Of a DNA stretch of 64,000 nucleotides, positions 57,069-64,000 are shown in pieces. The translations under genes and the position numbers were made by a program. The notes below the pieces were generated by a model. The model was not told the DNA's origin. It was given only the letters and a program-made list of their open reading frames with translations, and ran no database searches. The stretch lies in assembly GCF_009902005.1 (NCBI RefSeq), contig NZ_WUTT01000001.1, positions 2,198,227 through 2,262,226 on the forward strand, written 5' to 3'. Origin of the DNA: Halomonas alimentaria. Its GTDB lineage: Bacteria; Pseudomonadota; Gammaproteobacteria; Pseudomonadales; Halomonadaceae. How positions within the stretch are numbered: position 1 is the first letter of the stretch; each line of letters opens with the position of its first letter.

Positions 57069-58262
57069 ATGAGCCGTGAGCTGGTGTCGGCAAGCGCCTT
57101 GCCTGACCTGGCAGAGCTACCCGTAACCGGGCAGGGCGGTTATATCGCGGCGCGCAGCGATGCCGAGGCGGTGGCCGAATGGCTGGCGGAGTATCGGGCC
57201 AGCCCGAGGACACGGCGCGCCTATCGTCGCGAGGCCGAGCGCCTGCTGCTGTGGCTCGCCGAGCGGGACATGACGCTGAACCAGGTGAGACGCGACCATC
57301 TGGAGGGTTTCGAGGCATTCCTCGCCGACCCCCAACCTCGCTCGCGCTGGGTCGGGCCGCCGCGGCCTCGCCAGGCCGAAGACTGGCGCCCGTTTCGTGG
57401 CCCGCTGTCGCCGGCGAGCCGTCGCCAGAGCCTGGTGATCCTGCAGGGCATGTATGCCTGGTTAACCGAGGCGGGGTGGGTAGCCCACAATCCCTTCCGG
57501 TTGATGCGCGACAAGCGACGACGCCTGGACAATCGTCAGGGCAGCATAGAACGCTATCTGGAGGCGCCGCTATGGGAGTGGTTCTGGGGCTGGTTGACCG
57601 GCGCAGGCAGTCCAGCCATGGAGGAGGGCGGCTCACCGCGAGAGCGTTACCAGCGCCACCGGCGCCGCTTCGTGTTCGGCTTCGCCTACCTGCTGGCCCC
57701 GCGCATCAGCGAGATGAGCGCGGCGCGCATGGGCGACTTCCAGCGGCGGGAGGGGCGCTGGTGGTGGAACGTCGTCGGCAAGGGGAGCAAGACCGCCAGC
57801 ATTCCGGTACCGCCCGACATGCTGACCCTGCTGACCGAGTGGCGTCTTGCCCTGGGCCTGAGCCCGGAACCCCAGCCGGACGATGCCACACCGTTGCTGC
57901 GCGCCCTGGATGGCAGGCGGGGCATCGGCGACAACCGCCTCTACCGGCTGATCCGCGAGACATTTCGCGAGGCCGCCGATGCCGTCGAGGAAACGCACGG
58001 GGAGGGCGCCCATGGCTGGGCGCTGCGGCTGCGCCAGGCGACCCCGCACTGGCTGCGCCATACGGCGCTGACCCATCAGGCCCAGGCCGGTGTCGAGCTG
58101 CGCTACCTCGCAGCCACGGCGCGCCATTCGAGGCTGGATACCACGGCCCGCTACCTGCACGCCGAAGACGAGGCGTGGCACCGCCAGCAATCGTTGCATG
58201 GCCTTGCCGAGCGAAGAGAGGGACGACAGGGGGCGGACGCCACCCGGGACGAGCCGGTATAA
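57069..58262 (+). CDS. Tyrosine site-specific recombinase (phage integrase family)
   Basis: 397 residues from ATG 57069. N-terminal SAM-like core-binding domain (AEWLAEYRASPRTRRAYRRE, residues 37-150) and a C-terminal catalytic domain with Arg212 (LLAPRISEMSA), Lys in VVGKGSKTASIPVP (238/241), His327 and Arg330 (PHWLRHTALTHQ), His353 and nucleophile Tyr362 (ARHSRLDTTARYLH). The site is complete. It is longer than XerC/D and carries an insertion between the two domains. An in-frame GTG at 57060 is an alternative start. Paired divergently with the KfrA-like gene. Confidence 0.92.
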   Translation: MSRELVSASALPDLAELPVTGQGGYIAARSDAEAVAEWLAEYRASPRTRRAYRREAERLLLWLAERDMTLNQVRRDHLEGFEAFLADPQPRSRWVGPPRPRQAEDWRPFRGPLSPASRRQSLVILQGMYAWLTEAGWVAHNPFRLMRDKRRRLDNRQGSIERYLEAPLWEWFWGWLTGAGSPAMEEGGSPRERYQRHRRRFVFGFAYLLAPRISEMSAARMGDFQRREGRWWWNVVGKGSKTASIPVPPDMLTLLTEWRLALGLSPEPQPDDATPLLRALDGRRGIGDNRLYRLIRETFREAADAVEETHGEGAHGWALRLRQATPHWLRHTALTHQAQAGVELRYLAATARHSRLDTTARYLHAEDEAWHRQQSLHGLAERREGRQGADATRDEPV

Positions 58263-58263
58263 T
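58258..58263 (+). promoter_or_regulatory. Consensus -10 (TATAAT) ahead of sufE
   Basis: A perfect TATAAT overlapping the last codons of the recombinase. Between it and the sufE AAGGAG is a small 6-bp hairpin (58263-58280). The -35 region is poor, so promoter activity is uncertain. Confidence 0.4.
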
Positions 58264-58290
58264 CGTGGCAAAGACCACGAAGGAGCTTTC

Positions 58291-58716
58291 ATGACGATCG
58301 AGGCAACCGCCGAACAGGCGCAGCAGGAACTGATCGACGAGTTCGAGATGTTCGACAACTGGATGGATCGCTACCAGTACATCATCGACATGGGCAAGGC
58401 GCTGCCCGACTTCCCCGCGGAGTGGATGCGCGACGAGCTCAAGATCCAGGGCTGTCAGTCCAATGTCTGGATGCACCACGAGCGCCGCGGCGAGGTGGTG
58501 CACTTCGACGCCATCTCCGATGCCGCCATCGTCTCGGGGCTGATCGCCGTGCTGATGCGGATCTACAACGACCGGCCGGCCGCCGAGATCCGCGATACAT
58601 CGCCGCACTTCCTCGCCGACCTGGGGCTCGACAAGCACCTCTCGCCGACGCGCAGCAATGGCCTCAACGCCATGCTCAAGCGCATCTACGAGGTGGCCGA
58701 GCAGGAAGCCGCCTGA
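58291..58716 (+). CDS. sufE: Cysteine desulfuration protein SufE
   Basis: Accepts persulfide from a SufS-type desulfurase and stimulates it. 141 residues from ATG 58291, with AAGGAG 5 nt upstream. The catalytic cysteine is in LKIQGCQSNVWMHHE; FDNWMDRYQYIIDMGKALP and ISDAAIVSGLIAVLMRIYND are family features. No sufS or sufBCD nearby, so it may be the CsdE branch acting with a remote CsdA. Confidence 0.93.
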   Translation: MTIEATAEQAQQELIDEFEMFDNWMDRYQYIIDMGKALPDFPAEWMRDELKIQGCQSNVWMHHERRGEVVHFDAISDAAIVSGLIAVLMRIYNDRPAAEIRDTSPHFLADLGLDKHLSPTRSNGLNAMLKRIYEVAEQEAA

Positions 58717-58719
58717 GGC

Positions 58720-59073
58720 TCAGCGCTCCCGCTCGTCGTCTGCCGGCGGCCGGGGGCGAAAGTTCTCGTCGAGCTCGGGATCCTCGCGGCACAGCGCCTC
58801 GCTGGGGCCGCCGGGTACCGGGTCGATGCCGCCCTCGCAGCCGGGGTGGCAGCGCGCGATGCGGCGTGCGGCCATCAGCCCTCCCTTGAGCGACCCGTGC
58901 ACCCGGATCGCCTCCACGGCATAGCTGGAGCAGCTCGGCCAGTAGCGACAGCGGGGCCCGAGCAGGGGGCTCAGGGTAACCTGGTAGAGCTTCACGAGGG
59001 CGATCATCAGCCAGGCCGTGGCCTGGCGCAACAGCCGCACCAGCTTGGCCAGCCAGGCCGCCAGGCAGGGCAT
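58720..59073 (-). CDS. yidD: Membrane protein insertion efficiency factor YidD
   Basis: 117 residues. LIALVKLYQVTLSPLLGPRC, RYWPSCSSYAVEAIRVHGSL, and ARRIARCHPGCEGGIDPVP carry the conserved cysteines of the family; an amphipathic N-terminal helix should attach it to the inner membrane. The C-terminal tail is charged and variable. It is normally between rnpA and yidC; here it sits at the end of zur-hisI, with its start overlapping the hisI stop by one base. Confidence 0.93.
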   Translation of the reverse strand: MPCLAAWLAKLVRLLRQATAWLMIALVKLYQVTLSPLLGPRCRYWPSCSSYAVEAIRVHGSLKGGLMAARRIARCHPGCEGGIDPVPGGPSEALCREDPELDENFRPRPPADDERER

Positions 59074-59513
59074 CAGGCCTTGCCGTAGAGGGAATCGGGG
59101 TCGATCAGCGGGGCGCTGGTGATGCGTGCCGCGTCCTTCTCGAGGGCCACATAGAAACAGCTGCGGCGTCCGCTATGGCAGGCCGGTCCGGTCTGGTCCA
59201 CCTGCAGCAGCAGGGTGTCGCCATCGCAGTCCAGGGCGGCGCTGACAAGGTGCTGCTGCTGGCCGGAACTCTCGCCCTTGCGCCACAGCTTGCCGCGTGA
59301 GCGCGACCAGTAGCAGACCCGCCCCGTGTTCAGGGTCTCTTCCAGCGCCTCACGATTCATCCAGGCCATCATCAGGACCTCGCCGCTGTCATGCTGCTGG
59401 GCGATGGCCGGGATCAGGCCGTCGGCATTGAAGCGGATGGCCGCAAGCACGTCGGCCAGCGCATGGCGGCTGTCGGCGGGGGCCCGTTCCAGGGCCTTGA
59501 AGGTGTCGGGCAT
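59073..59513 (-). CDS. hisI: Phosphoribosyl-AMP cyclohydrolase HisI
   Basis: Third step of histidine synthesis. 146-residue monofunctional form without the HisE domain. RFNADGLIPAIAQQHDSGEV, MAWMNREALEETLNTGRVCY, WSRSRGKLWRKGESSG and the zinc cysteines in ALDCDGDT, GPACHSGRRSCFY are complete. Not in a his operon; directly downstream of a zur-type gene (38 bp). Confidence 0.94.
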   Translation of the reverse strand: MPDTFKALERAPADSRHALADVLAAIRFNADGLIPAIAQQHDSGEVLMMAWMNREALEETLNTGRVCYWSRSRGKLWRKGESSGQQQHLVSAALDCDGDTLLLQVDQTGPACHSGRRSCFYVALEKDAARITSAPLIDPDSLYGKA

Positions 59514-59551
59514 GGGATTCTCCGCAGGATCGAGGTTCTCGCTGGTTGGGC

Positions 59552-59998
59552 TCAGTCGTCGGTGGCGCAGCAGGCATCGCAGCGTCCCAGCAGCTCGATG
59601 GTCTGACGCTCCACCCGGAAGCCCAACTGGCGGGCACAGCCGGAGAGCTGGGCATTGACCTCATCCAGGTGCAGCTCCTCGACACGCCCGCAGACGCGAC
59701 AGATCAACAACTGGAAGCCGTGGGAGTGCTCGGGGCAGGGGCAGGCGACATAGGCATTGAGCGACTCGATGCGATGCACCAGACCCTGGTCGATCAGGAA
59801 CTCCAGGGCACGATACACCGTCGGCGGCCTGGCCGAGGCGTGCTCGGTCGCCAGGCGGTCGAGCAGGTCATAGGCCTTGAGACCCCCGGGGGCGTCGGCA
59901 ATCATCTCGAGCACCCGGCGGCGAATGGGCGTGAAGCGTGCGCCGCTCTGCTGGCACTGCCGCTCCGCCTGGAGCAGCAGGTTACGGGATTCGGTCAT
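59552..59998 (-). CDS. zur: Fur-family zinc uptake regulator Zur
   Basis: 148-residue metalloregulator. Winged-helix RFTPIRRRVLEMIADAPGGL, PPTVYRALEFLIDQGLVHRI, sensory residues in CPCPEHSHGFQLLICRVCG, and a C-terminal CDACC. The CxxC pairs for structural zinc and the SHGFQLLIC pattern favour Zur over Fur. It heads zur-hisI-yidD. No znuABC in view. Confidence 0.9.
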   Translation of the reverse strand: MTESRNLLLQAERQCQQSGARFTPIRRRVLEMIADAPGGLKAYDLLDRLATEHASARPPTVYRALEFLIDQGLVHRIESLNAYVACPCPEHSHGFQLLICRVCGRVEELHLDEVNAQLSGCARQLGFRVERQTIELLGRCDACCATDD

Positions 59999-60063
59999 GG
60001 GACCCGTCGGCTGTGGATTCTATCGCCATTCTACGCGGCTGGGTGAGGGCGGGCCACCGAGGT

Positions 60064-61038
60064 TCAGGCCTCGGCGACGGCCTCGAGCTCGCTGCGCCGT
60101 GCGAAATGCTCGCGAGCGAAGGCCACCCGTGCTTCGGGCGACAGGCCCTCGGGCTGCTTCTCGACCAGGTCGAGACGACGCCTGAGCCCCTCGCCATTGG
60201 CCATCTGGATCGCCAGCCCCGGGCGCGCATTGAGCTCGAGCAGCATGGGTCCCTGGTCGCGGTCGAGCACCATGTCGGTGCCCAGGTAGCCGAGGCCGGT
60301 CATCTCGTAGCAGCCGGCGGCGAGCAGCAGCAGGGTAGGCCAGTCGGGGATGGCCAGACTGGCCAGCTCATGGCCGGTATCGGGATGGTCGTGGCGGGTA
60401 CGGTCGAACTGCACGCCGCGAATGGCGGTACCGGTGGCGATATCCAGGCCCACCCCGACCGCCCCCTGGTGAAGGTTGGCCTTGCCGTCCGAGGCGGCGG
60501 TGGAGAGCCTCATCATTGCCATCACCGGATAGCCGCGGAAGACGATGACGCGGATATCCGGGACCCCCTCGTAGGTGTATTCGGAGAGGCTCTCGTCGAA
60601 GTTGATCAGCGCCTCGGCCAGCGCCACGTCGGGAGCACCGCCCAGCGAGTAGAGGCCGGAGAGGATATTGGAGACGTGACGCTCGATGTCTGCCAGCCGC
60701 ATCCGGGCCCCGCTAGGCTTGATGAACTCGTCGCCCTCCACGCGCTCGATCACCAGGATGCCCTTGCCGCCACTGCCCTTGGCCGGCTTGATCACGAAGC
60801 CGTTGTGGCCGGCGAGCAGCTCGCCGATATGCTTGACGCCGAACTGGGTGGTGACGGTGCCGATCAGCGCGGGGGTGGTGATGCCGAAGCGCTCGGCGAG
60901 CAGCTTGGTCTGCAGCTTGTCATCCACCAGCGGATAGAGGCGACGATTGTTGTATCGCCCGATGTAGCGGATATTGCGCCGGTTCATGCCGATGATGCCC
61001 TTGGCGCGCAGCTTGCCGGGGGTCGTCCATTCACGCAT
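60064..61038 (-). CDS. RimK-like ATP-grasp ligase (alpha-L-glutamate ligase-related)
   Basis: 324-residue ATP-grasp enzyme. IIGMNRRNIRYIGRYNNRRL is the N-terminal family signature; FVIKPAKGSGGKGILVI is the ATP loop, and GTDMVLDRDQGPMLLELNAR with PGLAIQMAN gives the magnesium-binding Glu/Asn pair. The acceptor is unknown; related ligases add glutamate or other amino acids to peptides or proteins. Third gene of a tight operon: 3-bp gap after the membrane protein. The acting site is cytoplasmic. Confidence 0.9.
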   Translation of the reverse strand: MREWTTPGKLRAKGIIGMNRRNIRYIGRYNNRRLYPLVDDKLQTKLLAERFGITTPALIGTVTTQFGVKHIGELLAGHNGFVIKPAKGSGGKGILVIERVEGDEFIKPSGARMRLADIERHVSNILSGLYSLGGAPDVALAEALINFDESLSEYTYEGVPDIRVIVFRGYPVMAMMRLSTAASDGKANLHQGAVGVGLDIATGTAIRGVQFDRTRHDHPDTGHELASLAIPDWPTLLLLAAGCYEMTGLGYLGTDMVLDRDQGPMLLELNARPGLAIQMANGEGLRRRLDLVEKQPEGLSPEARVAFAREHFARRSELEAVAEA

Positions 61039-61041
61039 GGC

Positions 61042-62547
61042 TCAATCCTCGGTGACCGGCTTGAAGCGACGCAGCTCCAGCAGGCGATAGCCGGTGTAGT
61101 TGCCGATCAGTAGGATCAGTGCCATCAGGATCAGCTGCACCCCCAGGAAGTTGAAGGTGATATGCCGCACCCAGGGGTTGTTCATGGCCAGAAAGGCCAG
61201 CACCGCGGTAATCAGGCTGCCGCCGCCCTGGATCAGCACCTGCTTGGGGCCTTCCTCTTCCCACAGGATCGACATGCGCTCGATGGTCCAGGAGAGGATG
61301 ATCATCGGGAAGAAGGTGATGGTCAGGCCGGCATTGAGCCCGAACCGATAGGCGAGCACCGAGAACACCGAGATGATGCCGATCACCGTGATGATCACCG
61401 CCGTGACCCTCGCCACCAGCAACAGGTTGAGGTAGGAAAGGTAGCTGCGGATCACCAGACCCACGGCCACCACCAGCAGGAAGCCGATCAGCCCCGTGGC
61501 CAGGCTGGTCTGGATGAAGGCCAGGGCGATCAGCACCGGCATGAAGGTGCCCGACGTCTTGATCCCCACCAGGATGCGCAGCAGTACCACCACCAGCGCG
61601 CCGATGGGGATCAGCAGGATGGTCTGGAAGAGTGCCTGTTCCTCCAGTGGCAGGCTGTGGATGGAGAAGTTGAGCAGGGTGTCCTCGGCCAGCTGGTTGC
61701 GCACCGCGGCGGCCGCAGGCTGGTTGCGGGAGAGCATCGAGAAGGTGACCCGCGAGTTGGTGCCCCCCTGCACCTCGAGCACCGCCTGGCCACTTCCCTC
61801 CCAGATCAGCAGGTTATCCGGGCGACCCTGCTCTCCGTTCGCCGGGTCGAACAGCTTCCAGCTCTGGTCGTCGAATACCTGAATCCAGCTGGTCAGCGAC
61901 TGACGGCGCCTTCCATCCTCGAGCAGCAGCCCGTTCACTTCCCGGGCGGGAACCCCTGCCTGGTTGAGCAGGCGAACCAGCAGGGGAGTGCGGTCGAACT
62001 GGGTCATCAGCAGGCGGGCATTCTCGCCCTGGCGCTCCGCGTCGAACTCATGGAACAGCTCGCGTGCGAAGGTGAAGGAGTCGGCGCTGCGACTCCAGGC
62101 GCGCTCGATCAGTTGCGCGGCCGCCGTGTCATAGGGACGCTCCCAGACGATGTCGCGGCGCAACGGTGGGGTCTCCAGGCGCGGTGGACGGCTGTCCGGT
62201 GCCACCAGGACCTGGGCGGTGTAGTAGAGCTGCTGGGAGCCGCTGGCCTCGCGAATCGACCACTGGGCGCGCCGGGCACCATCCTCCTCCACGAACGACA
62301 GCCCGAAGCCCGGTGAGGCGGTATGTTCGGTGAGCAGTCGGAAGCCTTCCTGGGTCGATGGCAGTGCCATGTCCACCAGCACCGGGTCGCCCAGCGCCGT
62401 GAAGTTGACCTGCGCTTCCACTTCCCACACCTGGCGCTGTTCGCCTGGAGTCCAGGGCACCTCGAGCTGGTAGTGACGGTGCAGGCTCATGGCCACGCCA
62501 GCCAGGAACAGGACGCCGACCAGCAGATAGAAGGGCAGTCGTGACAT
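61042..62547 (-). CDS. Inactive transglutaminase fused to seven transmembrane helices
   Basis: 501 residues. An N-terminal anchor helix (LPFYLLVGVLFLAGVAMSL) is followed by a periplasmic domain including a transglutaminase-like fold (about residues 150-240). The family cysteine is missing before LLNQAGVPARE, and SWIQVFDDQSWKLFDPANGE keeps the Asp but has Ser in place of the His. The C-terminal half has seven helices (about 300-490). Likely a periplasmic peptide-binding sensor or channel rather than an enzyme. Second of three genes. Confidence 0.9.
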   Translation of the reverse strand: MSRLPFYLLVGVLFLAGVAMSLHRHYQLEVPWTPGEQRQVWEVEAQVNFTALGDPVLVDMALPSTQEGFRLLTEHTASPGFGLSFVEEDGARRAQWSIREASGSQQLYYTAQVLVAPDSRPPRLETPPLRRDIVWERPYDTAAAQLIERAWSRSADSFTFARELFHEFDAERQGENARLLMTQFDRTPLLVRLLNQAGVPAREVNGLLLEDGRRRQSLTSWIQVFDDQSWKLFDPANGEQGRPDNLLIWEGSGQAVLEVQGGTNSRVTFSMLSRNQPAAAAVRNQLAEDTLLNFSIHSLPLEEQALFQTILLIPIGALVVVLLRILVGIKTSGTFMPVLIALAFIQTSLATGLIGFLLVVAVGLVIRSYLSYLNLLLVARVTAVIITVIGIISVFSVLAYRFGLNAGLTITFFPMIILSWTIERMSILWEEEGPKQVLIQGGGSLITAVLAFLAMNNPWVRHITFNFLGVQLILMALILLIGNYTGYRLLELRRFKPVTED

Positions 62548-62582
62548 GGGTCTTCCTTGGCAGAGGGCGGTTGATGCGCGGA

Positions 62583-63437
62583 TCAGCGCTCTTCGTTGTC
62601 GAGATCGGCGTCATCCTGATCGCGTCCAGCTTCCGATGCCGGCTGCCCACCAGGATACTCGGGACGCTCGTGGAGATAGCGCTCGGCCACGTCGACCACG
62701 GCGATATCCAGCAGGAAGCGCCTGCCCAGCAGGGCCGGGTAGTCGAGATGGGTGCGGTCGCTCAGGGTGAACTCCACCGGTTCGCGTATTGTGCCCAGGG
62801 TCATCATCAGCGTTACCACCGGGCGTGATTCCTCGCCGGTGGCCTGGATGATGCGCACCCGTCGCTCGATGGGGGCCTCGATCCATTCGTCACGCACCGC
62901 ATCAACGACCACGTCATCGTCGGTCAGACCCAGCTTGAAACGAACCCAGTTCTCGCCGTCGCGCTCGAAGCGGGTGATCTCGCGGGCCGAGAGCGATGAA
63001 GTGTTGGCGCCGGAGTCGATCCGTGCCTTGAGGTAGGTGCCCACGTCGGGCAGGCCGATCCATTCGCTGCTGCCGAGCACCGTCTTGTTGGCCAGCCCCA
63101 GCTCGTCGGCGGCACACTCGCGCCTGACTACCACCGGCTCGGGTTTATCGACCGCGATGTTGTCCAGCCGGGAATTCATCCCGCGCAGCAGTGAACCTAC
63201 TTCGCGAACATCACCGATCAGGGCATCCTGGCGGCTGGTGACCGAAGATATCTCGTTGCCCAGCCGCGACTGGTCGTCGCAGCGGGCACTCAGGGCATCC
63301 TCCAGCGCGTCCATTCGCACATGAAAGTCGGCCGGTGTCAGCGGCGCCGGCGGTTCGGGCTTGTCGGTCAGGGCAACACAGCCGGTGAGCAGCAGGGCGG
63401 ATGTCGCAAGAGCGGCGCTCAACAGGGGATGGGGCAT
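62583..63437 (-). CDS. Retropepsin-like aspartic protease lipoprotein (RimB/DUF785 type)
   Basis: 284 residues from ATG 63437. A lipoprotein signal with lipobox LLTGC (Cys20) is followed by a coiled coil (about 38-95), and then an aspartyl protease domain with Asp141 in RIDSGANTSSLSA and the family end YPALLGRRFLLD. One catalytic Asp per chain means it should act as a homodimer. Placed in the outer or inner membrane facing the periplasm; the Asp/Glu-rich tail is disordered. First gene of the operon, 35 bp before the 7TM gene. Confidence 0.9.
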   Translation of the reverse strand: MPHPLLSAALATSALLLTGCVALTDKPEPPAPLTPADFHVRMDALEDALSARCDDQSRLGNEISSVTSRQDALIGDVREVGSLLRGMNSRLDNIAVDKPEPVVVRRECAADELGLANKTVLGSSEWIGLPDVGTYLKARIDSGANTSSLSAREITRFERDGENWVRFKLGLTDDDVVVDAVRDEWIEAPIERRVRIIQATGEESRPVVTLMMTLGTIREPVEFTLSDRTHLDYPALLGRRFLLDIAVVDVAERYLHERPEYPGGQPASEAGRDQDDADLDNEER

Positions 63438-63761
63438 GGGGCAGGACAATTCCTTTGAACAGTGCGGGGATAATAATGAGTCGCCAAGCAGCTTGTCCAA
63501 CATGCGGGCTTCAGGCTCGGATGGGGATAGTGGCAGCGGACCGTCCTCGATCCGTTCCGATATGCACTATTTAACATAATATACATTATACGAACTTGTT
63601 GGCCTCATCGCTTTGGACCGGAAACGACGCTAGCGCAGGCGCACCATTTTGCCTCTGGTAATCAGTGTCATGCATGGATGGCGCCCTGTCATCAGTACTG
63701 GTCACGCCGGCACGGGTCGGCTAGCCTGTTGCTGTACGCATATCATACAGAGGCTTTATCA
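63438..63761. other. 324-bp gene-free divergent promoter region
   Basis: Between the retropepsin lipoprotein (leftward) and the DUF3833 gene (rightward). It holds an AT-rich patch at 63565-63595 with a small inverted repeat ATAAT-ATAC-ATTAT, and TATAAT on the minus strand (63585-63590) that could serve the protease operon. A weak TTGCTG/TATCAT pair before the DUF3833 gene is possible. No ORF of convincing composition is seen; the short open frames here look random. Confidence 0.5.
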
Positions 63762-64000
63762 ATGTATAGGAAATGGCTGTCACGCCTGGCACTGCTGGGT
63801 GCCGCCCTGCTGCTGGCCGGTTGTACCAGCGTCGATATCGAGCGCTACGCCGGGACGCAACCGCGCCTGGATATCGCCGACTACTTCGAAGGCCAGACCC
63901 GCGCCTGGGGCATGGTGCAGGACTACAGCGGCGAGGTGCAGCGCCGTTTCACGGTGGAGATCGAGGGGCGTGTCGAGGGCGACACCCTGACCCTGGACGA
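63762..64000 (+). CDS. DUF3833-family lipoprotein, 3' end beyond the window
   Basis: The reading frame from ATG 63762 (AGAGG 8 nt upstream) stays open to the last base, giving 79 codons. It begins MYRKWLSRLALLGAALLLAG followed by CTSVDIERYAG: a clear lipobox with Cys21. The next part, RLDIADYFEGQTRAWGMVQD, matches the start of DUF3833 proteins. Function unknown; outer-membrane attachment is expected from the residues after the cysteine. Confidence 0.85.
   Translation, partial: MYRKWLSRLALLGAALLLAGCTSVDIERYAGTQPRLDIADYFEGQTRAWGMVQDYSGEVQRRFTVEIEGRVEGDTLTLD

Noticed and set aside
63576..63600. loxP-like half-site (TACATTATACGAA)
   Set aside because: Only one arm and the spacer resemble loxP; the opposite 13-bp arm matches at about half its positions. 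No Cre-like gene is adjacent, so chance resemblance in AT-rich DNA is more likely.

Overview
The window is a contiguous piece of a high-GC gammaproteobacterial chromosome. Gene content, gene order and protein sequences fit a member of the Halomonadaceae (Halomonas-like). This is a judgement from family resemblance; no search was run. Nearly all of it is densely packed core genome: short intergenic gaps, many 1-8 nt stop/start overlaps, one tRNA gene, and no rRNA, CRISPR array, prophage or recognisable transposon. The many long open frames antisense to real genes are high-GC shadows and are left out.

Layout. 1-9.7 kb: a membrane diguanylate cyclase cut by the window edge, then a leftward run gloB, mltD, yejA, yejB, yejE, yejF (glyoxalase II, lytic transglycosylase, peptide/muropeptide-type ABC importer). 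9.7-17.9 kb: yafS-like methyltransferase, dnaQ, nudC, an SCP-2 protein, sohB, an ArsR regulator divergent from the acyl-CoA synthetase prpE, a preQ1-I type riboswitch ahead of the queuosine-precursor transporter yhhQ, and ybfF. 17.9-25.2 kb: an orphan periplasmic binding protein, a cation/proton antiporter, tRNA-Ser(UGA), yaeQ, a NUDIX hydrolase, yccA, the sulfur relay tusDCBE and acpH.

25.2-37.5 kb: molybdenum and formate metabolism. moeA, moaB and a DUF1244 gene lie next to a complete formate dehydrogenase operon (DUF3305, DUF3306, polyferredoxin, TorD-like chaperone, small Tat peptide, alpha, beta and cytochrome b subunits), with fdhD divergent and an XRE-cupin regulator convergent to it. 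Between moaB and moeA lies the oddest structure seen: an 85-bp tandem repeat of the moaB 3' end that forms two 30-codon mini-ORFs, each overlapping the next start codon by 8 nt.

37.6-49.6 kb: a histone-deacetylase-family protein divergent from a Pat-type lysine acetyltransferase; pdxH; azlCD; cytochrome b561 and cytochrome c'; DUF2069, wrbA, an ArsC-like protein; a gamma-glutamylcyclotransferase-like protein; smrA; and sulfite reductase cysI with its DUF934 partner. 49.7-55.7 kb: a MATE exporter, metH and nfuA. 55.8-58.3 kb: a KfrA-like coiled-coil DNA-binding protein divergent from a tyrosine recombinase, across an AT-rich gap with two inverted repeats and a 7-bp tandem repeat; this is the only part that looks accessory. 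58.3-64 kb: sufE; zur-hisI-yidD; and a three-gene operon for a retropepsin-like lipoprotein, an inactive-transglutaminase seven-helix membrane protein and a RimK-like ATP-grasp ligase. A DUF3833 lipoprotein gene runs off the end.
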